Part shown: one piece after another, positions 15,357-24,423 of the stretch
Layout of the letters: each line of letters starts with the position of its first letter
How positions within the stretch are numbered: position 1 is the stretch's first letter
Assembly: GCF_004137345.1 (NCBI RefSeq)
Contig: NZ_SDWV01000015.1
Coordinates: 1 to 64,000, forward strand
From: Nocardioides zhouii
GTDB taxonomy: Bacteria; Actinomycetota; Actinomycetes; Propionibacteriales; Nocardioidaceae
Direction of reading: 5' to 3'
Length of the DNA: 64,000 nt
Notes under the pieces: model-generated
What the model saw: the letters and a program-made list of their open reading frames with translations, nothing else
Database searches by the model: none
What the model was told of the DNA's origin: nothing
Position numbers and translations under genes: made by a program

Positions 15357-16879
15357 GCCTTCGGCACTCCGGCGTCGGGGGTGGTCCGGCCGGTGATCCA
15401 GCGGGCGAAGAAGTCCGACAGCTCGCGGCCGGTCTCGGACTCCCAGTGCGCGAAGATCTGCTCGCGGGTCACGGACGTGTTGTCGTGCTGGCCCAGCCAC
15501 GACCGGGCGATCCGGAAGAACTCGTCGTCACCGAGCGCGAGGCGCAGCTCGTTCCACATGAGGGCCGGCGTGTAGTAGATGTTGGACCCGCCGAACTGCT
15601 GCGGGTCGTACGCCCCCGGAGGTCCGTACTCGTCGCGCAGGCCCTGGTCGCCGGCGCGGGCCTGCTGGATCGTCCCGCGCAGCGGCCGGATGTCGTGCTC
15701 GTCCTCGTAGATCCACTGCATGAGCATCGTCATGCCCTCGTTGAGCCACACGTCGCGCCAGTCGGCAGGTGACACCTGGTCGCCGTACCACTGGTGCACG
15801 AGCTCGTGGGCGATCACCTGCGGAGACAGGACGTACTCGTTGTTGCCCAGCGTGACCATGGTCTGGGTCTCCATCGCGCTCTGCGACGCGGTCACGACGA
15901 GGCCCAGGGAGTCGAACGGGTAGGGCCCGAGCCTGCCCTCGATCCAGTCGATCGACGCCGCCGCCGTCTGGACCTGGTCGACCCCGAGCACCATGCCGCG
16001 CGGCGTCCAGTAGTCGACGCGCAGGCCGCCGGCCGTCGTGTTGCTGCTGTGGGCGTAGTCGCCGATCGCGAGGGTGACGAGGTACGACGACGCGGGCTCG
16101 GTGAGCTGCCACGACGTGCTCGTCCGTCCGTCCGCGGTCACCAGCTGGGTGAGGTGGCCGTTGGAGATCCCGGTCCAGGGAGCCGGTGCGGTGATCGTGA
16201 CGTCGTAGAGCGCCTTGTCGGACGGCTGATCGTTGACGGGGTACCACGTGTAGGCGCCGAAGGGCTCCTGCATCGTCCAGACCTCGCCGGTGTCGGTGAT
16301 CGTGAAGCCGGTCGTGGAGAAGTCGCGCCGCGTCGTCGGGGCCGGCGCGGGTCTCGGCGTGCCGACGTAGTCCATCGTCAGCTCGTAGCGCGCATCCGCC
16401 TCGATCGGCGCCTTGAGGACCAGGTCCTTGCCGCGTCGGGCGAAGGCGACGGGCTCGCCGTCGAGGGAGACCCGACCGACCGTGAGTCCCCGGCCGAGGT
16501 CGAGCTGGAAGCGCGGAGCCGTACGGGCGGCCCGGAAGGTGAGGGCCGCACTGGCAGTGAGCCTGCGGGCGTCGGGGTCCCACGACAGGTCGAGGTCGTA
16601 GAGCAGGGCGTCGACCCGCGGGTCGCCGACGGCGGGGTAGACGCTGTCCTCGACGGGCTCCGACACCGCCGTGTCGAGGGCCTGCTCGACGGGCTCGGTG
16701 AGCACCGGTTCCGACGACGCCGCGGCCGCGCCCTGCTCCGTGCCGGTGCCGGAGTCGTCCGCGGCGGAGGGCTCGGCGGTAGGGGTGGTGAGCTCGTCGG
16801 GTGCGTCGGCGCTCGACGAGCAGCCGGCGAGCAGTGCGGTGCACGCGAGGAGTGCCGGGAGGCGTCGCCGCAGGCTCAT
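15353..16879 (-). CDS. Lipoprotein M1-family zinc aminopeptidase
   Basis: A 508-residue secreted peptidase beginning with a signal peptide and lipobox (LLACTALLAGC, lipidated cysteine about residue 19) and a Ser/Thr/Glu-rich spacer. A beta-sandwich N-domain is followed by the thermolysin-like domain with zinc motif HELVHQWYGD and the distal NEGMT glutamate. The domain layout matches compact M1 aminopeptidases lacking the C-terminal helical domain. Its ATG overlaps the stop of the ECF sigma gene (ATGA). Since it is translated with a sigma factor, its expression is probably tied to an envelope response. Confidence 0.88.
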   Translation of the reverse strand: MSLRRRLPALLACTALLAGCSSSADAPDELTTPTAEPSAADDSGTGTEQGAAAASSEPVLTEPVEQALDTAVSEPVEDSVYPAVGDPRVDALLYDLDLSWDPDARRLTASAALTFRAARTAPRFQLDLGRGLTVGRVSLDGEPVAFARRGKDLVLKAPIEADARYELTMDYVGTPRPAPAPTTRRDFSTTGFTITDTGEVWTMQEPFGAYTWYPVNDQPSDKALYDVTITAPAPWTGISNGHLTQLVTADGRTSTSWQLTEPASSYLVTLAIGDYAHSSNTTAGGLRVDYWTPRGMVLGVDQVQTAAASIDWIEGRLGPYPFDSLGLVVTASQSAMETQTMVTLGNNEYVLSPQVIAHELVHQWYGDQVSPADWRDVWLNEGMTMLMQWIYEDEHDIRPLRGTIQQARAGDQGLRDEYGPPGAYDPQQFGGSNIYYTPALMWNELRLALGDDEFFRIARSWLGQHDNTSVTREQIFAHWESETGRELSDFFARWITGRTTPDAGVPKA

Positions 16880-17454
16880 CGATCGCCCCGCAGCAGCGGA
16901 CGCGCCAGCTTGCGGCCGTGGTGGATCTGGGCCTTCACGGTCCCGAGCGGCGCGCCGACCAGCGCGGCGATCTCGTCGTAGGGCAGTCCGTAGACGTCGC
17001 GGAGCAGCAGCGGCTCCACGAACTGGGGGTGGTCGCGCTCGATCGTCTCCATCGCCTCGAGAAGGTCGAGGCGGGTGCCGGCGATGACGCTGGTCGTACG
17101 CGGGTCGGGGCGGTCGTGGGTGCCGTCCTCGAAGTCGGTCGGCGTCGCCAGGTTCTTCAGCCGCCGGTACGTCGTACGGGCACTGTTGACTGCCACGACG
17201 TGCAACCACGTGGTGAACCGGCCGCGCCCGCCCCAGGTGTGGATCTTGGTCGCGACGTTGAGCATCGCCTCCTGGCACGCATCCTCGGCGTCGCCGGAGT
17301 AGGGGAGCACTCCGCGGCAGATGTTGAGCACCCGCGGACGTACGGTTCCGAGCAGCGATTCGAGGGCGTCCCGGTCGCCGTCCCGCGCACTCCGCGCCAG
17401 CTCGTCGATGTCGTCCGGAGTCAGTCCGGCACCGTGGTCCCCCGATTCAGTCAC
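16876..17454 (-). CDS. ECF-type RNA polymerase sigma factor
   Basis: A 192-residue sigma factor with region 2 (DAEDACQEAMLNVATKIHTWGGRGRFTTWLHVVAVN) and region 4 (LLLRDVYGLPYDEIAALVGAPLGTVKAQIHHGRKL). It starts only 21 bp from the divergent Ser/Thr kinase gene, so one short region must hold both promoters. No anti-sigma factor is adjacent; downstream are the M1 peptidase and carboxyltransferase. Regulation by the divergent kinase is an attractive inference. Confidence 0.9.
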   Translation of the reverse strand: MTESGDHGAGLTPDDIDELARSARDGDRDALESLLGTVRPRVLNICRGVLPYSGDAEDACQEAMLNVATKIHTWGGRGRFTTWLHVVAVNSARTTYRRLKNLATPTDFEDGTHDRPDPRTTSVIAGTRLDLLEAMETIERDHPQFVEPLLLRDVYGLPYDEIAALVGAPLGTVKAQIHHGRKLARPLLRGDR

Positions 17455-17474
17455 CCCTGCACGATAATGCCCGG

Positions 17475-18923
17475 GTGTCCGCTCCTTCTCGTCTCGGTCG
17501 TTATCCGGTGCGCCGCCGCATCGGATCGGGAGCCTTCGCGACCGTGTGGCTCGCCTACGACGAGCACCTCGACTCCCCGGTGGCGATCAAGGTGCTCGCC
17601 GACAACTGGACCGGCGACCTCCACATCCGGCAGCGCTTCCTCGAGGAGGGCCGCTTCCTCCGCAAGGTCGAGTCGCCCCACGTCGTGACGGTCTACGACG
17701 CCGGCGAGCTCGCCGACGACCGTCCCTACCTCGTGATGGCGTACGCCGACCAGGGCACGCTCGCCGACCGGCTCGAGCTCTCCGCCCTCGAGCCGTCGCA
17801 GGCCCTCACCATGCTGACCCAGGTCGGTCGCGGCCTGACCGCCCTGCACGACCGCGGCGTGCTGCACCGCGACATCAAGCCCGCCAACGTCCTCTTCCGC
17901 ACCGTCGAGAGCGCCCGCGGGTCGCAGGTCGTGGCGATGGTCGGCGACCTCGGGCTGGGCAAGGCGATGGACATGTCGTCGCGGCTCACGATGGTCGGCG
18001 GCACCCCGACGTACGTCGCTCCCGAGCAGGCGCTGGGCGAGGGGCTCGACGCGCGGGCCGACCAGTTCTCCCTGGCGGCCCTCAGCTACTACCTCCTCGC
18101 CGGCCGCCAGCCCTTCCACCACACGACCCTCGCGGCTGCCGAGGACCCGGCGCCGCCGCCACCGATGGGCATCGACAACCCCGAGGCCGAGGCAGTGGTG
18201 CTCAAGGGCCTGGCCAAGGACCGCGCGGACCGCTACGACGACATCGAGTCCTTCACGAGCGCCCTCGTCGATGCGCTCGGCGGCCAGGTGGAGGAAGCGC
18301 CGCTGGCGTGGATCCCCGCCGACCCCGACCTCACCCAGGCCGCACCGCGCCCCGAGGACACCGGCCCCGTGGACGAGCTCCCGCCACTGGCAGCGCCCAG
18401 GCGCCGTCGCCTCCCGTGGCTGGTCGCGGGGATCGTGGCCCTGGCCGCCGGGGCCGGCGTGGGTTGGTCGGCCGAGCAGGCCGCCACGTCCGAGCGCACC
18501 CTCGTCGACGCGACCGAGACGATCTCGGTCACCGTGCCGGAGTCGTGGACCGCGCAGGTCGACCCCGAGCAGTGGACCCCGATCGAGGGACAGCAGGAGC
18601 AGCCGTCGATCGCCACTGGCTCGCGATCCGGGTGGAACACCGACGATCCGGCGCCGGGTGTCTTCGTGGGAGTGCTGCAGGCCGACAAGCTGCCGTCCCG
18701 CGTGCCGCAGCACTTCGACTGCGAGACCACGGGCGAGGTGATCAAGGACCAGCAGGACGGCGACGCCTCGATGACGGTCTTCTCCAAGGGATGTCCCGGG
18801 ACCGACGTGGTGGTCGAGCGCGTCGTGCAGCTGACGTCCAACCGCCTGCTGTGGGTGCAGATCCGCAGCGACGACCGCGGCACCGCCAACCGGGTGCTGG
18901 CGTCGGTGACGACGTACCTCTAG
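17475..18923 (+). CDS. Membrane Ser/Thr protein kinase (PknB-like)
   Basis: The 482-residue protein has a full eukaryotic-type kinase domain: G-loop GSGAFATVW (17-25), K39 in AIKVLA, catalytic HRDIKPAN (D133), GDLGLGK where the usual DFG is DLG, and TPTYVAPEQA. An acidic linker and a transmembrane helix (LVAGIVALAAGAGVGW, about residue 318) lead to a ~145-residue extracytoplasmic domain without PASTA repeats. That ectodomain (SVTVPESW, paired cysteines C-ETT...GC) resembles the two anchored proteins encoded next door in its W-rich start and overall size. It is divergent from the sigma factor gene. Confidence 0.92.
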   Translation: MSAPSRLGRYPVRRRIGSGAFATVWLAYDEHLDSPVAIKVLADNWTGDLHIRQRFLEEGRFLRKVESPHVVTVYDAGELADDRPYLVMAYADQGTLADRLELSALEPSQALTMLTQVGRGLTALHDRGVLHRDIKPANVLFRTVESARGSQVVAMVGDLGLGKAMDMSSRLTMVGGTPTYVAPEQALGEGLDARADQFSLAALSYYLLAGRQPFHHTTLAAAEDPAPPPPMGIDNPEAEAVVLKGLAKDRADRYDDIESFTSALVDALGGQVEEAPLAWIPADPDLTQAAPRPEDTGPVDELPPLAAPRRRRLPWLVAGIVALAAGAGVGWSAEQAATSERTLVDATETISVTVPESWTAQVDPEQWTPIEGQQEQPSIATGSRSGWNTDDPAPGVFVGVLQADKLPSRVPQHFDCETTGEVIKDQQDGDASMTVFSKGCPGTDVVVERVVQLTSNRLLWVQIRSDDRGTANRVLASVTTYL

Positions 18924-19579
18924 GCCGCCGGCCGGCGCGCGCCCAGCGTCATCGACTCCGCGACGCGGCCGATGAGCTCGGACATGCCCGACACGTCCGC
19001 GGCGCGGCCGGTCACCGCGATCTCGACCTGGGCGTTGTCGGAGCCGGTGAGGTCGAGCCAGGTGAGGAACCCGTGGCGCAGGTGGTTGCTGGTGATGTAC
19101 GTGTAGTGGAGGCTGTTCGCGGTCCGGCTGCGGACCTTGACCGCTGCCTCATCCTCGACAAGCTCGTCGATGCGGCGGTCCAGGGTCCAGGCGATGGAGC
19201 GCCGGTTGCTGATCACCTGCTCGACCCGCATGTAGAAGCCGAAGGACTGGAAGTCCGGCGGGCGCCACTGCCACTCGGTGAGCGAGTTGGGCGAGAACCG
19301 CCACCCGGCGGGCCGCAGCAGCGACAGCCCGAAGTCGCCGATCCCCACCTGCTGCCGGACGAGCTCGATGCCGGGCTCGAGCGGGGCGAAGTCGGGATCG
19401 GGCAGCAGGTCGGGCACCGGGTCGACCGGCAGGCTCGGCGACGCCGCGGCGACCGGGACGGCCGCTCCCTCGCCGAGCGGTTGCTCGCCGAGCGACCAGG
19501 ACGCGGCGTACCCGCCGCCGACGCCGAGCGCCAGCAGCAGCGCCAGCACCGTCGGCCCCCGCCATGTCACGGCGGACAA
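18920..19579 (-). CDS. Membrane-anchored extracytoplasmic protein, paralogue 1
   Basis: A 219-residue protein with one N-terminal hydrophobic segment (VLALLLALGVGGGYAA) and a ~190-residue outer domain. The TTG at 19579 or the GTG at 19570 could be the start. Residues FGLSLLRPAGWRF, FYMRVEQVISNR, DRRIDEL, LHYTYITSN, HGFLTWLDL and VEIAVTGR match the protein at 19608 position by position, so the two are tandem paralogues. The fold resembles small secreted ligand or lipid-binding domains, but no family is recognised. It converges with the kinase gene (4-bp stop overlap). Confidence 0.75.
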   Translation of the reverse strand: MSAVTWRGPTVLALLLALGVGGGYAASWSLGEQPLGEGAAVPVAAASPSLPVDPVPDLLPDPDFAPLEPGIELVRQQVGIGDFGLSLLRPAGWRFSPNSLTEWQWRPPDFQSFGFYMRVEQVISNRRSIAWTLDRRIDELVEDEAAVKVRSRTANSLHYTYITSNHLRHGFLTWLDLTGSDNAQVEIAVTGRAADVSGMSELIGRVAESMTLGARRPAA

Positions 19580-19607
19580 TCTAGGCCACCGTCAGCCGTG
19601 GCGGCCG

Positions 19608-20267
19608 TCAGCCGGTCTCGACCACGCCGCCGCTCGCCCCGCGCATGCCTTCGGCCACCCGCCGGATCAGGTCGCGGGTGCCGGGCGTGTCCTTCTGCCG
19701 GCCGTGCACGACGATCTCGACGTCGGCCTGGCCGCTGAGGTCGAGGTCGAGCCACCGCATGAAGCTGTGGCGGAAGTTGTCCTCATTGCTGCGGTACGTG
19801 TACTCCAGCGAGTCCGCACCGCGCTCGAGGATGTCGACGTCGACCTGCTCGCGCTCGAGGCGCTCGATCCGGATGTCGATGGCGTCCTCGATGGTGATGT
19901 CCTGGCTGTTGATCTGCTCGATCCGCATCACGTACGTGTTGTTGGACGTGCCCGGCTTCTTCCACTTGAACTCGTTGGTCGCGTTGGCGTTGGTGACCCA
20001 GCCGACCGGCGCGGGGAAGGTGATCTCGAACTTGCCGGTGCCCAGCTTCTGGGTCTCCATCGGAAGGCCCGGCCTGAGCGCCGGGTCGTCCGGGTCCTGC
20101 TCGAAGGGCAGGGGCGCCTCGATCGGGAGCTCGGGCTGCTCGGCCGGCACGGGCGCCGGGACCCCCGCCCCGATCGCTGTGTCGCGGGCCTGCACGGACG
20201 CGGCGTACCCGCTCCCGGTGCCGATCGCCAGGAGCGCGACCAGCACCGCAGGCCCCCGCCAATCCAT
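19608..20267 (-). CDS. Membrane-anchored extracytoplasmic protein, paralogue 2
   Basis: 219 residues: MDWRGPAVLVALLAIG as membrane anchor, a Pro/Glu-rich stalk, then a soluble domain with FEITFPAPVGW, YVMRIEQINSQD, IDIRIERLE, LEYTYRSN, HSFMRWLDLDLSG and VEIVVHGR. Every one of these blocks has a counterpart in the neighbour at 18920. The conserved aromatic-W-L-D-L block suggests a shared binding surface. Both follow the kinase and may act in the same signalling path, which is inference from neighbourhood. Confidence 0.75.
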   Translation of the reverse strand: MDWRGPAVLVALLAIGTGSGYAASVQARDTAIGAGVPAPVPAEQPELPIEAPLPFEQDPDDPALRPGLPMETQKLGTGKFEITFPAPVGWVTNANATNEFKWKKPGTSNNTYVMRIEQINSQDITIEDAIDIRIERLEREQVDVDILERGADSLEYTYRSNEDNFRHSFMRWLDLDLSGQADVEIVVHGRQKDTPGTRDLIRRVAEGMRGASGGVVETG

Positions 20268-20328
20268 GCCACGACTGTATCCGCCACCTGCCCGGTCCGG
20301 TCCATCACGGACGTCCTACGGTGGCGGC

Positions 20329-21834
20329 ATGCTGATCCGCGACGCCCGCCTGGTGGCCCTCACCGACGCCACGGCGGGTCCGGTCGACGTACGCATCGAG
20401 GACGGCCGCGTCACCGAGGTCGGGCCGTCGCTGGACACGCGCGGGGACGAGGGGGCGTACGACGCGGGCGGGCGCTGGCTGATGCCGGGTCTCTGGGACC
20501 AGCACGTGCACCTCGGCCAGTGGACGCTCGCCTCGGCGCGCCTCGACCTCGCGGGGGTGCGGTCGAGCGCCGAGGCCGTGGCGGCCGTGCGCGAGCGGCT
20601 CGAGGAGTGGCCCGACCTGCCCGTCATCGGCTGGGGTCACCGGCCGACGGCATGGCCCGACAACCCGGCTGTCTCCGACCTCGACGCGATCGACACCGAC
20701 CAGCCGATCGTGCTGATCGCCGGCGACGGGCACCACGGCTGGCTCAACACGATCGCGCTGCACATGCTGGCGCTCTCGACGCGGGACAGCATGGTCAGCG
20801 AGGGCGAGTGGTTCCAGGCGTACGGGCGGCTGGCGGGGGTGATGGGCTCGGACGGGACGGGGCCTGACGCCTACCGCCGATCGATGGAAGCGGCGGCCGC
20901 GCAGGGCGTGGTCGGACTGGTGGACCTCGAGTTCAGCGGCGGCGTCGCCGACTGGGTCGCCCGCTGGTCGGCGGGTGCGGACCTGCTGCGGATCCGGCAC
21001 GCCTGCTACGCCGACGGGCTCGACGACGTGCTCGCCCGTGGGCTGCGCTCGGGCGACCCCCTCGCCGACTCGCTGCCCGATGGTGGGGGCCGCCTGACGA
21101 TGGGTCCGCTCAAGATCATCAGCGACGGCTCCCTCAACACCCGCACCGCTTGGTGCCGCGAGCCGTACGCCGAGAAGGCTGTCCCCGGCAGCGAGTCCGG
21201 CCAGCCCAACCAGACCGCGACCGAGCTGAGGTCCCTCCTCGCCCGCGCGGCGGCCGGCGGCCTCGACGTCGCCGTCCACGCGATCGGCGACCGCGCGGTC
21301 ACCGAGGCGCTCGACGCGTTCGAGGAGACCGGCGCCCGCGGGGGGATCGAGCACGTGCAGCTCACCACCCGTGACGACGTACGCCGCCTCGCTGCCCTCG
21401 GCGTCCGCGCCAGCGTGCAGCCTGCCCACCTCCTCGACGACCGCGACGTCACCGAGCGGCTCTGGCCGGGGCGCGCCGAGCGCTGCTTCCCGCTGCGCTG
21501 GATGGTCGACGCCGGGGTCGACGTGGTCCTCGGCTCGGACGCCCCCGTCTCCCCGCTCGACCCCTGGCTCGCGGTCGCCGCGGCGGTCCACCGCTCCGCC
21601 GACGAGCGGGAGCCGTGGCACCCCGAGCAGGCGATCACCGCGCGCGAGGCCCTCGCCGCCTCGACCGACGGTTGGGGCACCGTCGCCGCCGGCCACCCCG
21701 CCGACCTCGTCCTCCTCGACGCCGACCCCCTCGCCGGGGACTCCGGCCGCGAGCACGCGCTCGCGCTGCGGGCCTTTGCCGACCGGGTCGTCGCGACCTG
21801 GGTCGCCGGCTCGCCGGTGTACGAGCGCGCCTGA
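20329..21834 (+). CDS. YtcJ-type amidohydrolase
   Basis: A 501-residue metal-dependent hydrolase. The small beta domain at the N-terminus (LIRDARLVALTD) leads to the metal motif DQHVHLG, followed by KIISDGSLNTRTAW, DVAVHAIGDRAVTEAL and GSDAPVSPLDPW, the order seen in the YtcJ group of amidohydrolases. The closing ADLVLLDADPL block is typical of this superfamily. The ATG at 20329 is the only start that begins with the beta domain; the upstream frame is shadow of the opposite gene. The amide substrate is unknown. Confidence 0.9.
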   Translation: MLIRDARLVALTDATAGPVDVRIEDGRVTEVGPSLDTRGDEGAYDAGGRWLMPGLWDQHVHLGQWTLASARLDLAGVRSSAEAVAAVRERLEEWPDLPVIGWGHRPTAWPDNPAVSDLDAIDTDQPIVLIAGDGHHGWLNTIALHMLALSTRDSMVSEGEWFQAYGRLAGVMGSDGTGPDAYRRSMEAAAAQGVVGLVDLEFSGGVADWVARWSAGADLLRIRHACYADGLDDVLARGLRSGDPLADSLPDGGGRLTMGPLKIISDGSLNTRTAWCREPYAEKAVPGSESGQPNQTATELRSLLARAAAGGLDVAVHAIGDRAVTEALDAFEETGARGGIEHVQLTTRDDVRRLAALGVRASVQPAHLLDDRDVTERLWPGRAERCFPLRWMVDAGVDVVLGSDAPVSPLDPWLAVAAAVHRSADEREPWHPEQAITAREALAASTDGWGTVAAGHPADLVLLDADPLAGDSGREHALALRAFADRVVATWVAGSPVYERA

Positions 21835-21841
21835 CCGGGTG

Positions 21842-21946
21842 CGCTCGAGCCACAGCGCGGCTCGAGCGGAACCGTGGACGCTTGACGACCGAGATGGACG
21901 CTGGACGCACGGCATGGCGTGCGTCGAGCGGCCCATGGTCCGCTCG
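21842..21946. terminator. Palindromic region between convergent genes
   Basis: CGCTCGAGCC (21842-21851) and GGCTCGAGCG (21859-21868) form a perfect 10-bp stem. The CTCGAGCGG at its right side can instead pair with CCGCTCGAG near 21938-21946 around an ACGCAC/GTGCGT hairpin. Alternative structures could stop transcription from both the amidohydrolase and PucR-type genes. Confidence 0.6.
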
Positions 21947-21967
21947 AGTCGGCCCCCGGACGGGGGA

Positions 21968-23149
21968 TCAGGCCAGGGCGAGCGTCGCGTCGAGCACGAA
22001 GGCGGGGTCGTCGAGGCGGTCGCCGTAGACCTCCCGGAGCTGGCCGACGCGGTAGCGCACGGTCTGCGCGTGCACGAAGAGCTCTTCGGCGACCGCGTCG
22101 CGACGCCCGTGGTGGAGGAGCCAGCTGCGGAGGGTGTCGGTGAGCTTCTCGGCGGTCGAGGGGCGCAGGTCGGCGAGCGGCGCGAGCACGCGCGCCCGCA
22201 GGTCGGCACGGCTCTCGGCGTCGGCGGCGAGCACGAGCGCGGCGAGGTGGTCGTCGGTGTCGACCAGGCCCTCGATCTCCAGCGCCGAGCACCGCAGCGC
22301 GCGCCGGTGCGAGCCGCCCACCTCCAGCCACGGTGTGCTCGGCCCCACGACGGCGTCGGTGCCGCGCAGCGCGCGGAGCAACGTACGCCGGGCCGTGGTC
22401 GACGCGGCGCTCGGCACGAGCAGCGACGTGTGGCCCTCGGGCAGCCCGGGCACGTCGTCGGTGGGCTGGAGGGTCTGCGCGTCGAGGGCTGTCAGTGCGT
22501 GCGAGACCTGCGACTCCGGGAGGACGACGGCGGTCAGCGCGCCCGGCGGTTCCCAGTCGGCCCGCTCGGCTGCGGCGTTGACCGCGTCGGCCGGGGCGCC
22601 CGTGAGCAGGGCGCGGGCGAGCCGCTCGAGGTTGCGCTGCCGCACCCGGCCACTGCTCTCCAGCTCGTCGGTGTGACCGGCGACCGAGGCCGCCGAGAGC
22701 TCGTCGATGTAGGCGAAGACCAGCTCGGCGAAGCGGGCCAGCTGGCCGGAGTCGACCCCGGCCGCCACGGCGGTCTCGGCCATCTCGCGCCACGAGGCGC
22801 GGGCGCCGATGCGGTAGGCGGAGAGGAGCGCCTCGACCGTACGTCCGCTGCGCGCCTCGCCGCGGCCGAGCTGGTAGGCGCCCTCGATCGCCGGCGCCCT
22901 CGGGGCGTCGGCGTCCTGGCGGGTGGCGAGGGTGAGGAAGCCGCCGAGGGCGAGCTGGACCGCGTTGCGGATCACCTCGCCCATCCGGCCGCTCCACGCG
23001 CCGGCATAGCTGGGCACCTCCTCGACGATGTGGAGCACCGCGCTGTCGGCGACCTCGGCGAGGCGGGCGCGGAGGGCCGCTGCCACCTCCGGGTCGAGGC
23101 CGACCACGGTGGGTGATTGTGTGGTGGGGCGCACAGTCCGCTGTGCCAT
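21968..23149 (-). CDS. PucR/CdaR-type transcriptional regulator
   Basis: A 393-residue protein with an N-terminal helical sensor region (VAAALRARLAEVADSAV ... FAELVFAYIDEL), a central GGDEF-like domain of the CdaR type, and a C-terminal helix-turn-helix of the PucR kind (LRSWLLHHGRRDAVAEELFVHAQTVRYRVGQLREVYG). It is divergent from a ferredoxin reductase/desaturase pair. A perfect palindrome in the 103-bp gap is the probable binding site, so it likely controls membrane lipid desaturation. Confidence 0.88.
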   Translation of the reverse strand: MAQRTVRPTTQSPTVVGLDPEVAAALRARLAEVADSAVLHIVEEVPSYAGAWSGRMGEVIRNAVQLALGGFLTLATRQDADAPRAPAIEGAYQLGRGEARSGRTVEALLSAYRIGARASWREMAETAVAAGVDSGQLARFAELVFAYIDELSAASVAGHTDELESSGRVRQRNLERLARALLTGAPADAVNAAAERADWEPPGALTAVVLPESQVSHALTALDAQTLQPTDDVPGLPEGHTSLLVPSAASTTARRTLLRALRGTDAVVGPSTPWLEVGGSHRRALRCSALEIEGLVDTDDHLAALVLAADAESRADLRARVLAPLADLRPSTAEKLTDTLRSWLLHHGRRDAVAEELFVHAQTVRYRVGQLREVYGDRLDDPAFVLDATLALA

Positions 23150-23169
23150 CGGGTCTCCTGAGGGTATTT

Positions 23170-23186
23170 TTGTTCGCTACGAACAA
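23170..23186. promoter_or_regulatory. Palindromic operator between regulator and desaturase operon
   Basis: TTGTTCG-CTA-CGAACAA is a perfect 7-bp inverted repeat with a 3-base spacer. It lies 21 bp from the PucR-type start and 67 bp before the reductase start. One site could control both divergent units. Binding is inferred. Confidence 0.6.
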
Positions 23187-23252
23187 GAGTGTACGCCGGA
23201 TTCACGTGCTCAGGGCAGGAACAACGGGCCCCCGACGGGCACATTGGTACCT

Positions 23253-24389
23253 ATGACCACGACTCTCGAGCCGCCCACGGGCGGCACCGGCACCCGACGG
23301 AGCCGACGCATCGGAGACCACCTGGTCCGCGTCGCCGAGGCGGCCACCACGCCGTACCTCCCGGCCGACTTCATGGACCTCTTCGCCCCGCTGCGCTCCG
23401 GCGCCGACCTGCGAGGACGCATCGAGTCCGTGCACCCCGAGACCGCCGACGCCGCGACCATCGTGATCCGCCCCGGCGCCGACTGGGCGGGCCACGTGCC
23501 CGGCCAGTACCTGCGCATCGGCATCGACGTCGACGGCGTACGCCAGTGGCGCGCCTACTCGCTGACCCACGGTCCGCGTCGCGACGGCCGCATCTCCATC
23601 ACCGTCAAGGCCGTGCCCGACGGGCTGGTCAGCAACCACCTCGTCCACCGGGCGCAGCCCGGGACGCTCGTCCACCTCGAGCAGGCCGCGGGCGAGTTCA
23701 TCCTCCCGCCCGCAGGCGGCAAGTTCCTCATGGTGACTGCCGGCTCCGGCATCACCCCGGTCATCGGGATGCTGCGCAACCTGTTCCCGAGCACCGACGA
23801 CGGCGTGCTGCGCCCGGCGCGCAGCGCCGACCACGACATCGTGGTCGTCCACGTCGCCCCGAGCCACCCCGACTCGATCTTCATCCGCGACCTCGAGGCG
23901 CTCGACGCCGCCGGCGCCATCCGCCTCGTCGCGCGGTACGACGACGAGCACGGCGTGCTCGACGTCGACGACCTGGCCACCTTCGTGCCCGACCTCGCCG
24001 AGCGTACGACCCTCGCCTGCGGGCCCGCCGGCCTGCTCGACGCCCTCGCCGCGCACCACGAGGCCGCGGGGATCACCCTGACGACCGAGCAGTTCCGCAC
24101 CGCTCGCGTCGAGCCGGGCGACGGTGGCACCGTCCGCTTCACCTCCGGCGCCACCCTCGACCTCGACGGCGCCACGCCCATCCTGGACGCGGCCGAGGCG
24201 GCCGGCATGTTGATGCCCAGCGGCTGCCGGATGGGCATCTGCATGGGCTGCGTGATCCCGCTCCGTGAGGGCAGCGTGCGTGACCTGCGCAACGGCGCCA
24301 TCACGACCGCGGTCCCCGGCGAGACCGGCGACCTCAAGGTGCAGACCTGCATCAACGCCGCCGCCGGCCCCTGCCACATCGACCACTGA
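23253..24389 (+). CDS. Ferredoxin-dependent reductase with C-terminal 2Fe-2S domain (desaturase electron donor)
   Basis: 378 residues. The FAD-binding domain has RAYSLTHGP (flavin motif RxYS) near residue 108. The NAD(P) domain has VTAGSGITPVIGMLRN and TLACGPAGLLDAL. The plant-type 2Fe-2S domain has cysteines in CRMGICMGCV and a distal CINAA. This order matches the oxidoreductase that feeds acyl-CoA Delta9 desaturases in mycobacteria (Rv3230c/DesA3 system). The desaturase gene follows 34 bp later, which supports that role strongly. Confidence 0.9.
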   Translation: MTTTLEPPTGGTGTRRSRRIGDHLVRVAEAATTPYLPADFMDLFAPLRSGADLRGRIESVHPETADAATIVIRPGADWAGHVPGQYLRIGIDVDGVRQWRAYSLTHGPRRDGRISITVKAVPDGLVSNHLVHRAQPGTLVHLEQAAGEFILPPAGGKFLMVTAGSGITPVIGMLRNLFPSTDDGVLRPARSADHDIVVVHVAPSHPDSIFIRDLEALDAAGAIRLVARYDDEHGVLDVDDLATFVPDLAERTTLACGPAGLLDALAAHHEAAGITLTTEQFRTARVEPGDGGTVRFTSGATLDLDGATPILDAAEAAGMLMPSGCRMGICMGCVIPLREGSVRDLRNGAITTAVPGETGDLKVQTCINAAAGPCHIDH

Positions 24390-24423
24390 CCCAGACCTCC
24401 CCCGACACCCCCAGGAGATCGAC

